Shown: positions 37,990 through 46,221 of the stretch, in pieces
How the letters are laid out: every line of letters begins with the position of its first letter
Numbering within the stretch: the first letter of the stretch is position 1
Assembly: GCA_963838795.1 (NCBI GenBank)
Contig: CAWISL010000011.1
Coordinates: 434,001-498,000, forward strand
Direction: 5' to 3'
Source: JAIBJN01 sp963838795
GTDB lineage: Bacteria; Actinomycetota; Thermoleophilia; Gaiellales; Gaiellaceae
DNA length: 64,000 nucleotides
Notes under the pieces: generated by a model
What the model was told of the DNA's origin: nothing
What the model saw: the letters and a program-made list of their open reading frames with translations, nothing else
Databases searched by the model: none
Made by a program: the position numbers and the translations under genes

Positions 37990-39266
37990 GGGCGGTCCAC
38001 TACCTGAACCAGTTCTTCGCCGGGCTGGGAGGCGAGGAGGCCGCAGAGACTCCGCCGACCCGGCTCGACGGTCCGGTCGGACCCGGTCGCGGGCTGGCCG
38101 CCGAGCTCGAGGGGATCGAGATCGTGGCGACGCTCGCGTGCGGCGACGACTACTTCGGCGAGCGCGAGGAAGAGGCGCTCGCACGCCTGCTCGAGCTCCT
38201 CGAGCCCGAGCAGCCTGGCCTGCTCGTGGCGGGCCCGGCGTTCGGCTCCGGCCGGTACGGCTTTGCCTGTGCGCGCTTCTCGCGCGCCGCAGCCGAGCGA
38301 CTCGGCATCCCGGTGCTCGCGGCGATGCACGAGGAGAACCCCGGGGTCGGCGTAGTCGAGGGGGCAGTCCCGATTGCCGCCACGGCCGTGAACGTCGCGG
38401 GCATGCGCGAGGCGCTGCCCCGCATGGCCCGGCTTGCCGGGGCTCTCGTCTCCGGCCGAGAGCTCGGCTCGCCCGCCGACGAGGGCTACGTCCCCCGCGG
38501 ATTCCGCCGAAACGAGCTCGCCGAGAAGCCAGGCGCCGAGCGCGCTATCGACGTGATCCTGGCGAAGCTCGCAGGGGACACCCGAAGCGAGGTGGCCGGC
38601 GGGTTCGACCGGGTGCCGCCGCCAGCGGCCGTCCGCGACCTCTCCCAGGCGCTCGTCGCCCTGGTCACCGAGGCCGGCTGCGTTCCGCAGGGCAACCCCG
38701 ACCGGCTACCGACTATTCGCGCGCAGGGGTGGCTCCGCTACGACCTCGCGGATGCCCGAACGCTCGCCTCCGGGCGATACGAGTCGGTCCACGGCGGTTT
38801 CGACGTCACCCTCGCCAACGAGGATCCGAACCGGCTCGTCCCGCTCGACACGGTGAGCGCACTCGCAGAGGAAGGCCGCGTCGGTCGGATCCACGACGTC
38901 TTCTACACGACCACCGGAAACGGCACCCCAGTGGCCGCGTCCACGCGCTTCGGCCGCGAGATCGCTGCCGAGCTCACCGACGCCGGCGTGGAGGCCGTCC
39001 TCCTCTCGGGCACCTGAGGAACCGGAACGCGCTGCGGGTCAGTGCTGGCGAAGGAGATCGAGCGGGCGGGCGTGCCGACGGTGTTCGTGACGTCGCTGCC
39101 GACGATCGCCACGATGGTCGGCGTCAACCGCATCGTGCGCGGCCCGGCGATCACGCATCCGTTCGGCCTGGACGAAGCGGAGCGACGGCGCATCGTCGAG
39201 CGGGCCCTCGAGATGCTCGAGACAGACATCGAGCCGACGACGGTGTGGGAGGTCGACCCCGCATGA
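37983..39266 (+). CDS. grdB: Glycine/sarcosine/betaine reductase component B, selenoprotein subunit (GrdB)
   Basis: Reading through TGA 39015-39017 gives 427 residues, the normal GrdB length. The TGA is residue 345, in the context LLSGT-U-GTGTRCGSVLAKEIERAG, where known GrdB proteins have selenocysteine (U-G-T-C-T-R-C-G). The frame stays in family on both sides: FGSGRYGFACARF and HEENPGVGVV before, GVPTVFVTSLPTIATMVGVNRIV after. It forms component B with GrdE, removes the amino group and passes a carboxymethyl group to the selenium of GrdA. An ordinary gene caller would split this gene at 39017. Confidence 0.93.
39015..39045 (+). promoter_or_regulatory. Candidate bacterial SECIS element in grdB
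   Basis: Starting 14 bases after the first base of the TGA, GCGCTG and CAGTGC pair (six base pairs, one G-T) around a CGGGT loop, so GGT sits at bases 23-25 from the U. In the well-studied E. coli fdhF element the critical loop GU lies at nearly the same distance. By eye only. Confidence 0.45.
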
Positions 39267-39387
39267 GCGTCTTCTCCGCTGGGGCCACCCCGGACCACCA
39301 CCCGCTTTCAGCCTATCGCCGGAGAACGCGCGCGTGTGTCGCGATTCGTGTCGGAACCGCGGCGTCGTCGTGCCGAAAGGTGTCGAC

Positions 39388-40722
39388 GTGACGGGCCGGG
39401 CGTCGATCCGCTCCTGCTCGCTCGTCCTCGCCCACGCCCCCGACCTCGTTCGGCACGGCTCGAAGCCGGCGCGCGAGCTCGCTGCCGACTCCGACGGCCT
39501 GCTCGCCTCGCTCACCGGCGCGCTGCGCTCGTACGAGGACGCCCTCGGCTACGCACCGCACCAGGTCCTGATCGGCAACCTGCGGCCGGACGCGCTTTGG
39601 GACGTCGACCGCCCGTGGTGGGCCCACCCGGTCGAGGCGCGACCGCGCGGTCCTTACGGCGTGGTCGTCGACCAGGCCGAGCTCTACCGGCGGATGCAGG
39701 AGTCCGACTCGTTCGGGCTCTTCGACCTCGGCGGGAGCCCCGCGGCCAACGGCGGCCTCACCATCTACGAGGCCGGAGCGGCCCTCGGCTCGATGGCCGG
39801 CGCGCACGACCTGGACGAGAGCCTTTCAGCCTCTGTCCTCCTCGAGAACCTCGCCTGCAAGGCGACCGGCGCGCTCGCGCTCGAGCACCTGCTCCGGACG
39901 AGCGGCCTCGATCCCGCCGAGATTCCATACGTGATCGGGAGCGGGGAGGAGGCTGTCGGCGACCGCTACCAGCGGGGGGGCGGCAACCTGGCCAAGGCGA
40001 TCGCCGAGCAGGCGGGCTGTGCCAACGCCTCCGGAAGCGATGTGAAGGCGTTCTGCTGCGGGCCGGTGCACGCGCTCGTTCTCGCCGGCTCCCTCGTCGC
40101 CTCCGGCGTCTACCCCCACGTGGTCGTCGTTGCCGGCGGGTCTCTGGCCAAGCTGGGGATGAAGTTCTCCGGCGCGCTGCGCCACGGGGCGCCCGTGCTC
40201 GAGGACGTGCTCGCGGGCTTCGCGGTTCTGGTCGCGCCGCCCGGCGACGGCGCGCCCGAGCTTCGCCTCGACGCCGTCGGACGCCACCGAGTCGGCTCCG
40301 GCTCGGCCCAGCAGGCGGTGCTCGAGGATCTCGTCGTCGAGCCCCTGGAGCGGCTCGGGCGCGGCATCCTCGACGTCGACCGCTACGCGACCGAGCTGCA
40401 CGACCCCGAGATCACGGAGCCCGCGGGGGCGGGCAACGTCCCCAGCCGCAACTACAAGCTGATCGGCGCTCTTGCCGTGCGCCGAGGGGAGCTGCCCCGT
40501 GACGAGCTCGACGGCTTCGAGCGCGCGCACGGTCTGCCCGGCTTCTCGCCGACGCAGGGCCACGTCGCGTCGGCGGTGCCGTGGCTCCCTCACGGCCTCG
40601 ACGCCCTGCGGGCCGGCGAGATCGGCTCGACCATGCTCCTGGCGAAGGGCTCGCTCTTCCTCGGCCGCATGACCGAGCTCGCGGACGGAATGTCCATTCT
40701 TCTGGAACCCGGAAAGGAGTAG
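39388..40722 (+). CDS. grdC: Glycine reductase component C subunit (GrdC-like)
   Basis: A 444-residue protein. GTG 39388 has AAAGG eight bases upstream and is preferred to GTG 39370. GrdC resembles ketoacyl-ACP synthase III and helps convert the Se-carboxymethyl/thioester intermediate to an acetyl product. Family strings: HAPDLVRHGSKPARELA, YAPHQVLIGNLRPDALWDVDRPWW, FCCGPVHALVLAGSLVASG, ITEPAGAGNVPSRNYKLIG and FSPTQGHVASAVPWLPHG. The companion GrdD (PlsX-like) is not found next to it. Confidence 0.85.
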   Translation: MTGRASIRSCSLVLAHAPDLVRHGSKPARELAADSDGLLASLTGALRSYEDALGYAPHQVLIGNLRPDALWDVDRPWWAHPVEARPRGPYGVVVDQAELYRRMQESDSFGLFDLGGSPAANGGLTIYEAGAALGSMAGAHDLDESLSASVLLENLACKATGALALEHLLRTSGLDPAEIPYVIGSGEEAVGDRYQRGGGNLAKAIAEQAGCANASGSDVKAFCCGPVHALVLAGSLVASGVYPHVVVVAGGSLAKLGMKFSGALRHGAPVLEDVLAGFAVLVAPPGDGAPELRLDAVGRHRVGSGSAQQAVLEDLVVEPLERLGRGILDVDRYATELHDPEITEPAGAGNVPSRNYKLIGALAVRRGELPRDELDGFERAHGLPGFSPTQGHVASAVPWLPHGLDALRAGEIGSTMLLAKGSLFLGRMTELADGMSILLEPGKE

Positions 40723-40725
40723 CCG

Positions 40726-41064
40726 ATGCCCGTCGAAGCCACCGTCGAGACGTACCCTGGGCTAACCGCCGAGGGGAGCGTCCTCGTCGACTTCTGGGGC
40801 CCGCGCTGCCAGCCGTGCCTCGCGATGATGCCGACCATCGCCAAGCTCGAAGAGGAGGCAGGCGGCGCGGTGCGCGTCGTGAAGGTCAACTCCGCGGAGA
40901 ACCGGGACATCTGCCGGGAGCTGAGAGTCTTTGGGCTGCCGACGTACGTGCTCATGCGCGACGGCGAGGAGCTCGAGCGGCTCTCCGGCGAGGTCTCGAA
41001 GGGCGACATCGAGCGCGCGTTCGCGACGCTCGCGGCGAGCTCGAAGGGAGGTGAGGGTGCATGA
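40726..41064 (+). CDS. Thioredoxin-like protein of the grd operon
   Basis: A 112-residue thioredoxin with the active site GPRCQPC (CxxC present; WCGPC replaced) and the cis-Pro of FGLPTYVLMRDG. Grd operons usually carry their own thioredoxin, which reduces the selenoprotein during turnover. It starts three bases after grdC, and its TGA overlaps the ATG of grdA. Confidence 0.85.
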   Translation: MPVEATVETYPGLTAEGSVLVDFWGPRCQPCLAMMPTIAKLEEEAGGAVRVVKVNSAENRDICRELRVFGLPTYVLMRDGEELERLSGEVSKGDIERAFATLAASSKGGEGA

Positions 41065-41516
41065 AGCTGGACGGGAAGAAGGTGATCGCGCTCGGCGAGC
41101 GGGACGGCGTGCCGGGGCCCGCGATCGCCAAGTGCGTCGAGTCGGCGGGAGCCGACGTCGTCTTCGTCGAGACGGAGTGCTTCGTCTGAACGGCGGCCGG
41201 GGCCATGGACCCGGAGAACCAGGACCGGATCAAGGGCCTGGTCGACACGCACGGCGCGGACGACCTCGTGGTCGTTCTCGGCGCCGCCGACCTGGAGTCG
41301 CTCGAGGTCGCGGCCGAGACGGTCACGCTGGGAGACCCGGCGTACGTGGGTCCGTTGGCAGGAGTCCAGTTGGGGCTCCCAGTCGTTCACATCCTCGAGG
41401 AGGACGTGAAGGAGCAGGTCGACGACGGCGTCTACGACGAGCAGGTAGGGCTGCTCGAGATGACGCTCGACCTCGAGCAGGTTCGCGAGGCTGCGCGGAA
41501 GTTTCCGGGGCGCTGA
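41061..41516 (+). CDS. grdA: Glycine reductase complex selenoprotein A (GrdA)
   Basis: Reading through TGA 41187-41189 gives 151 residues, the usual GrdA size, with selenocysteine at residue 43 in the invariant context ECFV-U-TAAGAMDPENQ. The rest matches the family: DLVVVLGAADLESLEVAAETVT, GDPAYVGPLAGVQLGLPVVHI, VDDGVYDEQVGLLEM. GrdA carries the carboxymethyl group on its selenium between components B and C. A strong ribosome site (GGGAGG) precedes ATG 41061. Confidence 0.95.
41187..41214 (+). promoter_or_regulatory. Candidate bacterial SECIS element in grdA
   Basis: Ten bases after the first base of the TGA, CCGGG and CCCGG pair around GCCATGGA, leaving GG at bases 21-22 of the element. 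Shorter and less typical than the grdB hairpin. Confidence 0.35.
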
Positions 41517-41535
41517 CAGGCGGTTGTCAGCCCCC
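41507..41535. terminator. Bidirectional terminator between grdA and ctaG
   Basis: GGGG-C-GCTGACA and TGTCAGC-CCCC pair with one bulged C around a GGCGGT loop, spanning the stop codons of two convergent genes. Confidence 0.7.
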
Positions 41536-42285
41536 CGGCTGCTCGGCTTCTCCCGCTTCCTCGGCCATGAAGCGGACGAAGAAGACCGTGAACATCGAGA
41601 AGAAGACCACCGACTCGCTGATCGTCATGGCGATGCCGGCAAGCTGCTGGTCGGCGAGCGGCGTTAGCCCCCGCAGCCGCGGCGCCTCGACGTAGAAGTC
41701 ATAGAGCGGGCTCGGCAGGAGCGCCAGCAGCAGCCCGAGCGGGCTCGCGAAGACGAACGCCGTGAAGAGGTAGGCCGCCTTCGCACCCGACGAGAGGCTC
41801 CAGGGCGTCGACTGCAGCACCGGCCACCAGAGCAGGACGCCGGTGGCGAGGTAGGTGAGATGCTCGAGGTGGAGGAGAGCGTGGTGCTCGAGCGCCGCCT
41901 CGTAGGCGGCCGGGACGTGCCAGGCGAGGTAACCGCCGAGCCAGAGCGGAAGCGCCACGAATGGACGGGTGAGGAACCGGATCAGGTCGAAGCGCGCGAT
42001 CGCCGCGGCCAGCTCCGGCGGCACGGACGCGACCAGGAGCAGCGGGATCCACTCCGCCAGCGCGACGTTCTGGACCAGATGCGCCCAGAGCACGTAGTGG
42101 AGGGCGAGCGTCCCGAGCGGCGTGAGCGAGAGCGCGAGGAGGAGGGCGATCGCTGCGGCGAAGCACGCGATCCGCCAGCCCGAGGGCCGGAAGCGCCGCG
42201 CCGCCAGGGCGTAGGCGGCGGTCAGCGCGACGGCGGCCGTGAGCTCGACCCAGGCTGCCGGCCAGGTCCACGGCGACGGCGCCAC
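41527..42285 (-). CDS. ctaG: CtaG-like cytochrome c oxidase assembly protein
   Basis: A 252-residue membrane protein with about seven helices. The strings HMVQ-like HLVQNVALAEWIPLLL, WLGGYLAWHVPAAYEAAL, HLEHLTYLATGVLLWWPVL and LADQQLAGIAMTISE match the caa3-type CtaG family involved in copper delivery to heme-copper oxidases. It points to aerobic respiration in an organism that also has glycine reductase. Confidence 0.9.
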   Translation of the reverse strand: MAPSPWTWPAAWVELTAAVALTAAYALAARRFRPSGWRIACFAAAIALLLALSLTPLGTLALHYVLWAHLVQNVALAEWIPLLLVASVPPELAAAIARFDLIRFLTRPFVALPLWLGGYLAWHVPAAYEAALEHHALLHLEHLTYLATGVLLWWPVLQSTPWSLSSGAKAAYLFTAFVFASPLGLLLALLPSPLYDFYVEAPRLRGLTPLADQQLAGIAMTISESVVFFSMFTVFFVRFMAEEAGEAEQPGG

Positions 42286-42347
42286 GACGTCAGGAAGGAT
42301 ACGTTCGCGGCGCCGGGGCCGGCCAGAGGCCAGGCTTTAGGGAGGGC

Positions 42348-42722
42348 CTAGATCATCCAGGGATCGACGTACGCCGGATCCCGACGCGCCATCCGCTCGC
42401 GCAGATAGACGCCGGCGGCGACCAGCGGCGCTCCAGGGAAGGCCGTCAGCAGCACCATGGTGGCCCAGAGCGCCGACGGCAGGCCACCGGCGATCGCGCT
42501 GACCACGACCGGGAGGGCGAGGAAGTAGAGCGCCTTCCAGTCCGCGACGACGTAGCCGAGACCGAAGTACACGACCGGCGGCACGAGCAGGAGCAGCAGC
42601 ACGACCGGCGCCGGCAGGGCCGTTTCCGTTCGCGCGAACAGGACGATCCAGAGCGTCATGACCGCGCTGTAGCCGATCATCGCGGTGCGGGGGTTGAGCT
42701 CGTTGATTCTCTCGAGGGTCAC
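42348..42722 (-). CDS. Small four-helix membrane protein
   Basis: A 124-residue protein from GTG 42722, with AGGGGAG upstream. Four hydrophobic segments (for example IGYSAVMTLWIVLF and PVVLLLLLVPPVVYFGLGYVV), ending in a short charged tail RERMARRDPAYVDPWMI. No family recognised. Confidence 0.65.
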   Translation of the reverse strand: MTLERINELNPRTAMIGYSAVMTLWIVLFARTETALPAPVVLLLLLVPPVVYFGLGYVVADWKALYFLALPVVVSAIAGGLPSALWATMVLLTAFPGAPLVAAGVYLRERMARRDPAYVDPWMI

Positions 42723-42848
42723 GCGAACTCCCCTGTGTCCCTGAGGCGTGACCGCTCCGCCCGTTTGACTCCTTCGGATCGGATGATCGCTGCTCGCCGG
42801 CCCGGTGGGTATCCCCCCTTCGGGGAAGCGGCTACCCTTGTCCCGAGC

Positions 42849-42922
<74 letters not shown>

Positions 42923-42926
42923 TAGA

Positions 42927-42954
42927 GAGAAGCCCTGGAAACGGGGCTTTTCTC
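42927..42954 (+). terminator. Terminator after tRNA-Gly
   Basis: GAGAAGCCC and GGGCTTTTCTC pair with a small bulge around TGGAAACG; the 3' arm supplies a T-run. Confidence 0.65.
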
Positions 42955-43258
42955 GTTCTACCCCAGGATGGGGAAAACGCCTCATAGGGCCGATTGGTAA
43001 CCCGATTGGTAAACCGAGGGCAGTTGGAACCTCATCCGGCCCTGAGTCGTTTGGCGAGTTCACCGCACAGCCGCACGGCAGAACTTCTCAGGCTCCCGAT
43101 CACAGAGGAGAAGGGACAGCTCTAGGGCTTCCACGAGCCCGATGTGGACTCCGGAAACGTCACTGAGGCGCTGTCTGCTGCTAGCGCCCTTCCACAACCG
43201 CCAGACGCCACAATGGACGGAACCGGCGGTTGCGGACCAGCCTCGTTAGGATTGCGCG
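42955..43258. other. Non-coding left flank of the mini-island
   Basis: About 300 bases without a credible gene. Two imperfect direct copies of CCGATTGGTAA lie at 42987-43012. They could be recombinase arm sites or leftovers; nothing else stands out. Confidence 0.35.
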
Positions 43259-43609
43259 ATGGCGCTCCCGTGTACCTGTGAGGCCCACTGCCCGGACTGC
43301 CTGACCTGCATGGTGTGGTTGATCCACGACGAAGGGGTCTGCCACGGGAACTGTACGGGCTGTACCGAAAAGGAGCCGCCATCTCTCGCCGCGGCCACTC
43401 GGCGGTTCCCGCTCGACAGCCTGGTCGATGTCGAAATTCGCGGGGTCCCCCTGGGAGAGGCCGCCAAGCTGCTCGCCCAGGGCGCTGATGCCGAGATCCT
43501 CGTCCCCGCTCACCGGCTTGACGAGCCGCGAGACATGTACCTCAAGTCGGTTTCCCTTGACACGGTACTCCGAGAGCTCGGGTTGGTGACCGTGGACTCC
43601 GGGACGTAG
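43259..43609 (+). CDS. Cys-rich protein with secretin-short-domain-like C-terminus
   Basis: A 116-residue protein. Residues 1-36 hold eight Cys in a tight pattern (CTCEAHCPDCLTC ... CHGNCTGC), suggesting a metal-binding or disulphide module. Residues 55-110 (VDVEIRGVPLGEAAKLLAQG, YLKSVSLDTVLRELGLVTV) resemble the STN short domain found at the N-terminus of secretins and TonB-dependent receptors. No signal peptide is seen. The combination is unfamiliar to me. Codon use is less GC-biased than in the core genes, fitting an acquired gene. Confidence 0.6.
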   Translation: MALPCTCEAHCPDCLTCMVWLIHDEGVCHGNCTGCTEKEPPSLAAATRRFPLDSLVDVEIRGVPLGEAAKLLAQGADAEILVPAHRLDEPRDMYLKSVSLDTVLRELGLVTVDSGT

Positions 43610-43696
43610 ATAGACCACGACTTTTCGAAAGGCTGCGGCTCGCGCCGGATGGTGGGCAACGCTGAGCTACGAGCGTGGGCTGAGCGAGCGAGGCCA

Positions 43697-43939
43697 TCAA
43701 CAAGTGGGCCAGTGGTTAGGCTTCATCATCTTCGATAGACCACCTGGCCCCGAGGCCCCACTGCTGTAGAGAAGCGCCGAGCCGTACAAGAGAACGAGCT
43801 TCGAGTGGAGAAACGCGCGAAACACACCAACGAAGCCGCCGCCGATCGCGCGGGGGCTCTTGTAGGTGACATAGCTGAGGATGGCGATTGTCCAGACTAG
43901 AATCGCGTCCTCGTGGCTATTGAGGAAGTCGGGGGGCAT
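43697..43939 (-). pseudogene. Truncated small membrane protein
   Basis: From ATG 43939 about 60 residues look like a genuine two-helix membrane protein (FLNSHEDAILVWTIAILSYV, FLHSKLVLLYGSALLYS). The frame then changes to a low-hydrophobicity Gly/Ser stretch ending at 43697, which looks out of frame. Possibly a frameshifted remnant. Confidence 0.4.
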
Positions 43940-44029
43940 GCGATTAGGTTACTCCGGCCTCCGGAGCCTTCTCCAGGACGCAGCTCGCTGTATCTGATCT
44001 AATCCCTCCGTCAACTTGGGAGGGAATCA

Positions 44030-44245
44030 ATGGCGCGTCAATCTGTAATCGTCTCGGACTTGAATGGTGAAGTCGTCCAAGAGGGCGCTGGCGGGAAGGT
44101 TCGTCTGACTTTTTCGGACGCCCGCAGGGGCAGTTACGAGCTCGACGTTACGGGCAATGAGCCGGAAGTGAAGAGGCTCATGGAGAAGGGCCGCAAAGTG
44201 GCACGTCGCGGTCGGAAGCCGAAGTCGGCCGGATCGCAGACTTGA
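44030..44245 (+). CDS. Lsr2-like nucleoid protein
   Basis: A 71-residue protein preceded by GGGAGG. VSDLNGEVVQEGAGGKVRLTF and DARRGSYELDV resemble the N-terminal oligomerisation domain of Lsr2, the actinobacterial xenogeneic silencer. The C-terminus is a short basic tail, RKVARRGRKPKSAG, with a GRKP core like an AT-hook in place of the normal DNA-binding domain. It probably binds AT-rich or foreign DNA, perhaps quieting its own island. The gene is 18 bases from the methyltransferase gene. Confidence 0.65.
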   Translation: MARQSVIVSDLNGEVVQEGAGGKVRLTFSDARRGSYELDVTGNEPEVKRLMEKGRKVARRGRKPKSAGSQT

Positions 44246-44262
44246 GTTCCGGAGGTTGATCT

Positions 44263-45078
44263 ATGGCCACCGTGACCAAAGCGAACATTGCGGAAGCTGT
44301 GCGCAAGTCGCCCGCAGCTCGAGCAGTGCGAAAGTCTCCAGTCGGAGACGCGCTTGCGAACTCGAGGGCGTGGAAGTGGATCCGCGCGAAGGACGTCGAC
44401 GAAAGGGGGGCCGCAGAGGCTCAAAACCCCCTAGAAGCCTATTTCTACGCCAACCAGGACCGACTCATCCACAAGTGGGTGCACTATTTCGACATCTACC
44501 ACCGCCACTTCCAGCCCTATCGCAACAAGGCGGTAACCATCGTCGAATTCGGCGTTTCACATGGCGGATCATTGCAGATGTGGAAGCACTATTTCGGGAA
44601 TCGCGCTCGCATCGTCGGCGTGGATATCAACCCCAAGTGCGCTGCGGTTACCGAGCCTCAGATTGAAGTCGTAATCGGTGACCAGGAGGATCGAGGTTTC
44701 CTGCGTTCGCTCGTGTCGAAGGTAGGCAGCATCGACGTGCTCATTGAGGACGGCGGCCACACCATGGGCCAGCAGATCGCCACCTTTGAGGAGCTGTGGC
44801 CCAGCATTGTCGAGGGAGGGCTATACCTCGCCGAGGATCTGCACACGAGCTACAGGCCCAACTACGGGGGCGGACTCCGTCGGGAGGGAACCTTCATCGA
44901 GTATGCGAAGAACCTCATCGATCAGCAACACGCCTGGCACTCGCTCGAGGACGGATTCGAGGTTGACGCGTACACCAGAACCGTCCGCGGCATGCATGTC
45001 TACGACAGCATCATCGTGTTCGATAAAGCATCAGTTCCGAAGCCGAACCACATGAGGACCGGCTCGAGGTCAAACTAA
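44263..45078 (+). CDS. Class I methyltransferase, cephalosporin-hydroxylase/MycE-like
   Basis: A 271-residue protein. An N-terminal basic stretch of about 55 residues (KSPAARAVRKSPVGDALA) precedes a Rossmann methyltransferase: VEFGVSHGGSLQMW as SAM site, IVGVDINPKC as motif II, and IDVLIEDGGHTMGQQIATFEELWPSI as the metal/acidic motif. Such enzymes methylate sugars or peptidyl groups of secondary metabolites or surface glycans. Last gene of the mini-island. Confidence 0.8.
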   Translation: MATVTKANIAEAVRKSPAARAVRKSPVGDALANSRAWKWIRAKDVDERGAAEAQNPLEAYFYANQDRLIHKWVHYFDIYHRHFQPYRNKAVTIVEFGVSHGGSLQMWKHYFGNRARIVGVDINPKCAAVTEPQIEVVIGDQEDRGFLRSLVSKVGSIDVLIEDGGHTMGQQIATFEELWPSIVEGGLYLAEDLHTSYRPNYGGGLRREGTFIEYAKNLIDQQHAWHSLEDGFEVDAYTRTVRGMHVYDSIIVFDKASVPKPNHMRTGSRSN

Positions 45079-45247
45079 GCGGAGACTGGCGCGACCGCGG
45101 CCGTAGTTTCCCGCTCGGCGACGGTGGCACCGCGGTGGCAGCGGACCCGCCGTCGGAGCGTCCGGTCGTGTCCTAGCTCCCAATCGAGTTTCGAGGATTT
45201 ATGCGGGTTCGTCCTGTCTGGTCCCGCTCTGTCCCGCGTCCTCGTGA

Positions 45248-45290
<43 letters not shown>

Positions 45291-45308
45291 TGTCTGTCTC
45301 GCCGATCG

Positions 45309-46167
45309 TCAGCGCGTCGCGCCCACGAGCGTTCCACCGGCGACGACCAGCAGCGCGACCACCACCAGTCGGCGGCCGACCAGCTCGCTTCGCCCGAGGA
45401 AGATTGCGGCGAACACCACCGTCCAGAGCACGCCGGTGCCTGCCAGCGGCGCGACGACGGTCACGCGCGCGCGGTCGAGCGCCTCGAACAGGGCTGCCTG
45501 CCCGATCGCGAGCACGACGCCCGAGAGGGCGAAGGCGCATGAACGCGGCTCGCAGGCGCTGCGCCGCCGACGGCTGTCGCACGAGGTTGGCGGTCAGGAT
45601 CAGCGTCGCCCCGAGCATGACCGCCGTCGACTGTGCGAGCGGATCCGCCGCGAGATCCCCGCCTACGGCGCGCGCGACGTTGTCGCGAAGCCCGAAGGCC
45701 GCCGCGACGGTCACCGCCAGCGCCGCGCCGTACGCACGGTAGTCGACCGGCCGCTCGGCCTCCCAGGCCAGGGCGACGCCGCCTGCGACGACGAGCAGCG
45801 TGCCCGCCGCGAGCGGCCAGCGAAGCGGCTCGCCGAACGCGACGATCGCGATGAGCGCGGAGAAGAGCGGCGCCATCCCGAACAAGATTCCGGCACGCGA
45901 CGCTCCCGCCGCGTGGACCGCGTGCACCACGAGCAGCTGTGAGAAGCCCGGCACGAAGGCGCCGACCAGGAGGAACGGCCAGAGCTGGCCTGCATCGAAG
46001 GCAGCACCGGAGACGAGGGCCGCCGCCGCGACTACGACCAACGCGACGGTCACGATCACCACCGAGCCCGCGTCGACGTCCGCGACGCGCGCGAGCCCGC
46101 GACGCATGGTGATGTTCAGGGCCCCGAGGAAGATCCCGGCGACGCATGCGAAGACAACGCCTGCCAA
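45309..46167 (-). pseudogene. EamA transporter with one frameshift
   Basis: From ATG 46167 the frame encodes the first seven or so helices of an EamA transporter (FACVAGIFLGALNITMRRGL; WPFLLVGAFVPGFSQLLVVH). Near 45540 the hydrophobic pattern breaks and resumes in another frame as VLAIGQAALFEALDRARVTV and VLWTVVFAAIFLGRSELVG, ending at TGA 45309. One indel explains it. Either a real pseudogene or a sequencing error. Confidence 0.75.
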
Positions 46168-46221
46168 CGACGCTCAGGATCATGCCGGACGCGAGCACGC
46201 ATCCGTCGCGCGTGGCCGACG

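Noticed and set aside
39015..39017. grdB split by a nonsense mutation
   Set aside because: The TGA is at the known selenocysteine site, the frame continues in family for 83 more codons, and grdA shows the same feature at its own known site.
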